Part shown: piece by piece, positions 60,835 through 64,000 of the stretch
How positions within the stretch are numbered: the first letter of the stretch is position 1
Layout of the letters: every line of letters starts with the position of its first letter
DNA from: CAZVPF01 sp964628195
GTDB lineage: Bacteria > Planctomycetota > Phycisphaerae > Sedimentisphaerales > Anaerohalosphaeraceae
Direction of reading: 5' to 3'
DNA length: 64,000 bases
Assembly: GCA_964628195.1 (NCBI GenBank)
Contig: CAZVPF010000017.1
Span: forward strand, 11,755-75,754
The notes under the pieces: generated by a model
Seen by the model: the letters and a program-made list of their open reading frames with translations, nothing else
The model's database searches: none
Told to the model about the DNA's origin: nothing
Position numbers and translations under genes: made by a program

Positions 60835-61410
60835 TTAAACAAGCTGCCCCCCGATGAAAGTGAAAATCAATACACCCGGAATAGAGCCGAGACACGTTGT
60901 CCATAAAAAGGTGTGAATGTGAACTCTTGTCAGGCCCGCGATAAGATTTAGAACGCAAAAGGGGGCTATAGGAATAAAGCGCACGGATATCAAATACCAC
61001 GTGCCGTACTTACGGAAGTTTTCGTTAAATTTTTCCAGCTTTTCACCGAAGCGCTGCTGTATCCAGTTACCGGCAAAGTACCTGCTGAAATAAAACGTTA
61101 TCGCAGAGCTCAATGCCACCGCGGTCATTGAGTAAAGGCTCCCTTCAAATGTTCCGAACAAAATGCCCCCAGCCAGCAGAAGCAGCGACGCGACAGGCAG
61201 CGCCGCGGCGAGTATCGAGTACGCTGAAATGTAAATTAATATGGATTTTATATAATTCGCTCTTAAAAAATCACGAAACTTGTCTATGTTCTCTCGCAGT
61301 TTTGTTTCAGTAAAATGCTGCTTTGCGTCTGTCCCGTAAAAGACAATAACCACGGCAAGAATGACCGATACAAATATTATAAGTTTTATTTGATAAGGTT
61401 TTATCCGCAT
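60835..61410 (-). CDS. TVP38/TMEM64 (SNARE-associated, DedA-like) membrane protein
   Basis: A 191-residue polytopic protein of the DedA/VTT superfamily, whose members move or scramble lipids and small carriers. Family blocks: SLLLLAGGILFGTFEGSLYS, then VRFIPIAPFCVLNLIAGLTRV with the re-entrant loop motif, and GSIPGVLIFTFIGGQL. ATG 61410 with AGGA upstream is chosen; a TTG at 61470 would add 20 residues. It is convergent with the fusion gene and divergent from the small lipoprotein. Confidence 0.88.
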   Translation of the reverse strand: MRIKPYQIKLIIFVSVILAVVIVFYGTDAKQHFTETKLRENIDKFRDFLRANYIKSILIYISAYSILAAALPVASLLLLAGGILFGTFEGSLYSMTAVALSSAITFYFSRYFAGNWIQQRFGEKLEKFNENFRKYGTWYLISVRFIPIAPFCVLNLIAGLTRVHIHTFLWTTCLGSIPGVLIFTFIGGQLV

Positions 61411-61542
61411 AATTCCTGTAATCAGTGTTTTTATTTTTAATGATTCTAATTCAGCAGGCTTATTATTCAATCAGGAAAAACCCTACCAGGGCATATATAA
61501 CTTGTATCAAAGTTACTCATACCAGCAAATGCCTGACTTACA

Positions 61543-61592
61543 TTAAGGTTATCCCTAATTAACACCGTCATAAATATCGCATATAGTATATA
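61543..61592 (+). promoter_or_regulatory. Stress-regulon element, copy e with likely -10
   Basis: Core ATCCCTAATT at 61551-61560, continued by AACACCGTC, with TAGTATATA at 61584-61592. The bases TATCCCTAAT and ACCGT agree with the minus-strand element at 42945. A weaker relative, TCAGGAAAAACCCTACC, lies at 61471. Confidence 0.5.
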
Positions 61593-61623
61593 AAGTAAAA
61601 AATTAATTAATCAGGAGATGAAA

Positions 61624-61758
61624 ATGAACAGGTTCAAAGTCATTTTTTGTGTAACGCTTGTAACATTTGTTCTGGCTCTTGCAGGCTGTAATACTATGGA
61701 AGGCGCCGGCGAGGACATTGAACATGGCGGCGAGGCGATCCAGGACGCAGCCGACTGA
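61624..61758 (+). CDS. Entericidin-type small lipoprotein, 44 residues
   Basis: A gene too short for routine ORF calling. It encodes a signal peptide with lipobox LAGC (Cys22), then a 22-residue mature part NTMEGAGEDIEHGGEAIQDA... ending AD. This is the entericidin A/B pattern, a lipid-anchored peptide of the outer or inner membrane tied to stationary phase and osmotic stress. AGGAG lies 6 bases before ATG 61624; the ATG at 61618 is too close to the site. It is under copy e of the shared control element. Confidence 0.88.
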   Translation: MNRFKVIFCVTLVTFVLALAGCNTMEGAGEDIEHGGEAIQDAAD

Positions 61759-61805
61759 TCTGTCACGGTTAATAGTGAATAAAAATTTAATGCAGGGTTA
61801 AAAGC

Positions 61806-63419
61806 ATGGTCAGGGAAATAAAAGCATGTAAACTAAGCGATCTTTATCCGGGCCGGATGAAACTGGTCGAGGTTGACGAAGATTTCAGCATAATTATCGC
61901 AAATGTCAATGGAGGCTTTTACGCTATCGCATCGGAATGTTCCCATTTCGGCGCCTCATTAGACAAAGGCCTGCTTCATGAAGGGCGAATCAGGTGCCCC
62001 TGGCACCAGGCGGTGTTCGATGTGGTCAATGGCAAAGCTGAGGAACCTCCGGCCCTCGATGACCTTGAAACGTTTGAGGTTAAACTCGATGGCGAGGATG
62101 TTATCGTCGTAATACCGGATAAACCCCTTCGCCAGAAGGAACCGCAGATGACCCGCCTGGTGCGTGAAAATGATGACCGTGATTTCATTATCGTCGGCGC
62201 CGGAGCCGCAGGTGCACTTGCCGCCGAGTCGTTAAGAAAGGAAGGTTTCCAGGGCAGAGTGATAATGATTACCCGCGAGGACAAGCCTCCTTATGACCGC
62301 ACAGAGCTGAGCAAGTCTTACCTGAAGAACATGAAACAGCAGCTTCCCCAGCTTAGAAAAAAGGAATTTTACGACAAGCATGACATCGAACTCTGGACCG
62401 AAACAGGGGTCACGGAGATAAACACTCAAACTCATACCGTGCATTTCCAGACCCTGCGGGATAATGTCAGCGGAAAAGTAAATTATGACTCGCTTTTGCT
62501 GGCAGCAGGCTCGGTTCCGAGAAAGCTGCCGATACCCGGCGCCGATCTGCCCGCAGTTCATTACCTGCGCAGTTATGATGATTATACAGATATTTGCCGG
62601 CGGGCTGAACAGGCCTCATCCGTTGCCGTAATAGGGGCAAGCTTCATCGCCATGGAAACCGCAGCTTCCCTGAGAAGCAATGACATCGATGTAACGGTAA
62701 TCGCGCCGGAATCCGTGCCCTTTGAATACACCCTTGGCAAGGAAACAGGGTCGGTCTTTCTCGAAGAGCACAAAAATAACGGCGTGAATTTCAATCTTGA
62801 AAACAAGGTCACCCAAATTGAGCCCCGCGGTGAAAAACTGAAATTAACGCTGGACAAAGCGGCCCCTGTAACTGCGGATTTTGTAATAGTCGGCGTAGGG
62901 GTCGAACCGGCGGTCTCGAAGATTAAAGGCATTAAAACTTCGCAAAACGGCAGTGTTACGACGGACCGGTACCTCAGGCTTGCCCCGGATGTTTTTGCCG
63001 CAGGCGATATTGCCGCCTTTCCGGACCATAAAAACTCAGGCATGATCCGGGTCGAACACTGGAAGCATGCCCAGAACATGGGCGCAGTCGCCGCAGCGAA
63101 TATGATGGGAAAAATGTACCCCTATAACAGGGTCCCTTTCTTCTGGACCACGCAGTATGAGCTCCGCCTGCGATATGCGGGCTATGCCCCGCAATGGGAC
63201 GAGATTTATATCGAGGGCGAAACCGCAAAGCGGCAATTCGCTGCATTCTACATAGACAAGGCCCGCGTAACCGCCGTAGCGGGAATGAACAGCGACAAAA
63301 CGCTCGATGCCGCGGCTGAGCTGCTCCAGGCCGGAAAAATGCCCGCCGTGGATGAAATAAAAGCAGGCCGTATAGAATTGCCCGAATATATTAAAGAACT
63401 GCCGCTGCAAAAAATTTGA
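61806..63419 (+). CDS. Rieske ferredoxin-FAD/NAD oxidoreductase fusion (AIF-M3-like)
   Basis: A 537-residue protein joining a Rieske [2Fe-2S] domain (residues 1-105; Cys45, His47, Cys64 and His67) to a class I flavoprotein reductase (from about 125; FAD loop GAGAAG at 131-136, a second NAD loop near AVIGASFIAMETA). A C-terminal reductase-type domain follows to the end. It is like ferredoxin reductases and human AIFM3. It probably carries electrons from NAD(P)H to an unknown acceptor; the Rieske arm suggests a dioxygenase-like or redox-defence partner. The ATG is 47 bases after the small lipoprotein. Confidence 0.93.
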   Translation: MVREIKACKLSDLYPGRMKLVEVDEDFSIIIANVNGGFYAIASECSHFGASLDKGLLHEGRIRCPWHQAVFDVVNGKAEEPPALDDLETFEVKLDGEDVIVVIPDKPLRQKEPQMTRLVRENDDRDFIIVGAGAAGALAAESLRKEGFQGRVIMITREDKPPYDRTELSKSYLKNMKQQLPQLRKKEFYDKHDIELWTETGVTEINTQTHTVHFQTLRDNVSGKVNYDSLLLAAGSVPRKLPIPGADLPAVHYLRSYDDYTDICRRAEQASSVAVIGASFIAMETAASLRSNDIDVTVIAPESVPFEYTLGKETGSVFLEEHKNNGVNFNLENKVTQIEPRGEKLKLTLDKAAPVTADFVIVGVGVEPAVSKIKGIKTSQNGSVTTDRYLRLAPDVFAAGDIAAFPDHKNSGMIRVEHWKHAQNMGAVAAANMMGKMYPYNRVPFFWTTQYELRLRYAGYAPQWDEIYIEGETAKRQFAAFYIDKARVTAVAGMNSDKTLDAAAELLQAGKMPAVDEIKAGRIELPEYIKELPLQKI

Positions 63420-63479
63420 GTGTTGGAAAAATTCAACCGCCCGCAGTGTTACATATGCCCCCTGCGTTGGTTCCGAAAC

Positions 63480-63734
63480 TTTCTTGACGATGCCTTCGTT
63501 GTCGAGGACCATCCTCACCGAGCCCAGCCGGTCGTGGACGCAGTAATAATAATCGTCCGCCGTGTTCGGGTCGCTGCCCTGGTCGTCATAGATTCCCTGC
63601 CGCAGTATCTGCCCGGAGGGGGTATAGACATATTGCTTTTTCAAAGAGCGGTTCGGATCGGCAGGTGCCGCGTCCAGTTCGAGTATTATTGTAGGCATTT
63701 TGCCCGCTATGTCAACGATATACTCGCGGTCCGA
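63480..63734 (-). pseudogene. RHS-repeat protein remnant
   Basis: The minus strand here reads REYIVDIAGKMPTIILELD, then QYVYTPSGQILRQ and YYYCVHDRLGSVRMVLDNEG, the typical RHS/YD-repeat ending. An in-frame stop (TAA, plus-strand 63735-63737) lies directly before the match, no start is near, and to the right of VKK the frame runs on into antisense of the Rieske gene. So it is a broken fragment about 85 residues long, not a working gene. Confidence 0.75.
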
Positions 63735-63863
63735 TTATGTCGCACTTGAGAAATTGGGGCCAGGGCGATGACTTATCCTGAATAATGCGGATGAGAGGAT
63801 TCGAGCAAAGACCGCTTTTTTAAGTCCTTTTATATAAAGCACTTACAATCTGCAAATTTTGTA

Positions 63864-63889
63864 ATTATCTAATTTTTATTATCTAATTT
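63864..63889 (+). repeat. 12-base direct repeat ATTATCTAATTT (two copies)
   Basis: Identical 12-base units at 63864-63875 and 63878-63889, 14 bases apart, so not quite on the same helix face. They lie 64 to 89 bases before the -35 box and are pure A/T except one C each, so they may be an activator site or just a low-complexity duplication. Confidence 0.6.
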
Positions 63890-63952
63890 AAAAAAACAGA
63901 TTAATTAGCATGTTGAAGTCTAAATCTTGTCATAAAAATAGCTACTTTATTG

Positions 63953-63980
63953 TTGACATAAATCATCCCCTCTGTATAAT
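63953..63980 (+). promoter_or_regulatory. Perfect-consensus sigma-70 promoter facing off-window
   Basis: TTGACA at 63953-63958 and TATAAT at 63975-63980 are separated by 16 bases. This is the only place in the window where both hexamers are exact. It drives a gene beyond base 64000. Confidence 0.8.
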
Positions 63981-64000
63981 CATCCTCAATTATTTGTGGA

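Larger units (their letters stand above)
63735..64000. other. AT-rich gene-free end region
   Basis: No coding frame that I can support. The first part (63740-63830) is ordinary in composition. From 63830 on it is strongly AT-rich, with the direct repeat and the promoter listed separately. It is the leader of a plus-strand gene outside the window. Confidence 0.6.

Noticed and set aside
63036..63698. The full 220-residue minus-strand frame at the right end taken as a gene
   Set aside because: Only the first ~73 residues match RHS repeats; the rest is antisense of the Rieske flavoprotein, so it is a fragment.
1..64000. tRNA, rRNA and insertion-sequence genes
   Set aside because: I looked through the intergenic gaps for cloverleaf-like arms, rRNA text and transposase frames and saw none; a covariance-model search would settle small RNAs.

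Overview
The window looks like a chromosomal segment of a Gram-negative-type bacterium, most likely a planctomycete of the Phycisphaerae/Sedimentisphaerales kind. That placement is inferred from gene style, not proven: an Aquifex-type aconitase, an RHS remnant, Tat and Sec lipoproteins, a fused PgpA-UppP, and frequent TTG starts. There are no rRNA or tRNA genes, CRISPR arrays, insertion sequences or intact prophage genes that I can see.

Region 1 (1-35 kb) is largely core metabolism and housekeeping. It opens with argC (cut by the window edge), a nitrilase-fold amidohydrolase and argJ. On the minus strand follow ilvD and two tandem CxxCxxCC (YkgJ-type) proteins. Next come two paralogous lipoproteins, a HIT hydrolase, a dGTPase-like HD enzyme and a PgpA-UppP double lipid phosphatase. 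A long plus-strand run then carries purA, uppS, cdsA, phoH, an HD-domain membrane phosphodiesterase, ybeY, a CBS-domain CorC/HlyC protein and recO. It joins nucleotide synthesis, undecaprenyl and phospholipid synthesis, ribosome maturation and DNA repair. The trmO gene, tatC and a convergent tatA come next. After them is a four-gene set: two alkaline-phosphatase-superfamily phosphodiesterases (one with a clear Tat signal), a 61-residue protein and a membrane protein. Then come ilvC, aconitase, a LOG-family protein, an exported protein, hisD and a C45-type autoprocessing hydrolase. Branched-chain amino acid, arginine and histidine synthesis are therefore all represented.

Region 2 (35-63.4 kb) has a different character. 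It is dense in families linked to osmotic, envelope, metal and general stress: a six-BON-domain exported protein, a CPx-type metal ATPase, a Fpg/Nei glycosylase and a giant UPF0182 membrane protein. Next are a TreT-like trehalose glycosyltransferase, a TrkA-C membrane protein, a double PRC-barrel protein, DUF72, PolX and a CPA2 antiporter. The rest include a CBS-domain site-2 protease, a dihydrolipoamide dehydrogenase-like flavoprotein, a NarL/LuxR response regulator, a DUF2383-like four-helix protein, a DUF1328 protein and a glycosidase/glycosyltransferase/phosphodiesterase-EEP trio. It ends with a DedA/TVP38 membrane protein, a 44-residue entericidin-type lipoprotein and a Rieske-AIF flavoprotein. 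Upstream of the transcription-unit heads in this region I find a repeated sequence element (core WTCCC[G/T]ATT with conserved flanks), including divergent and inverted copies. I read it as the control site of a shared stress regulon.

Region 3 (63.4-64 kb) holds a truncated RHS-repeat remnant, an AT-rich stretch with a 12-base direct repeat, and a perfect TTGACA-16-TATAAT promoter pointing off the right edge.

Strand composition also changes. The plus strand is A/C-rich up to about 2.65 kb and G/T-rich from there through the housekeeping region, with a small heptamer repeat at the junction.
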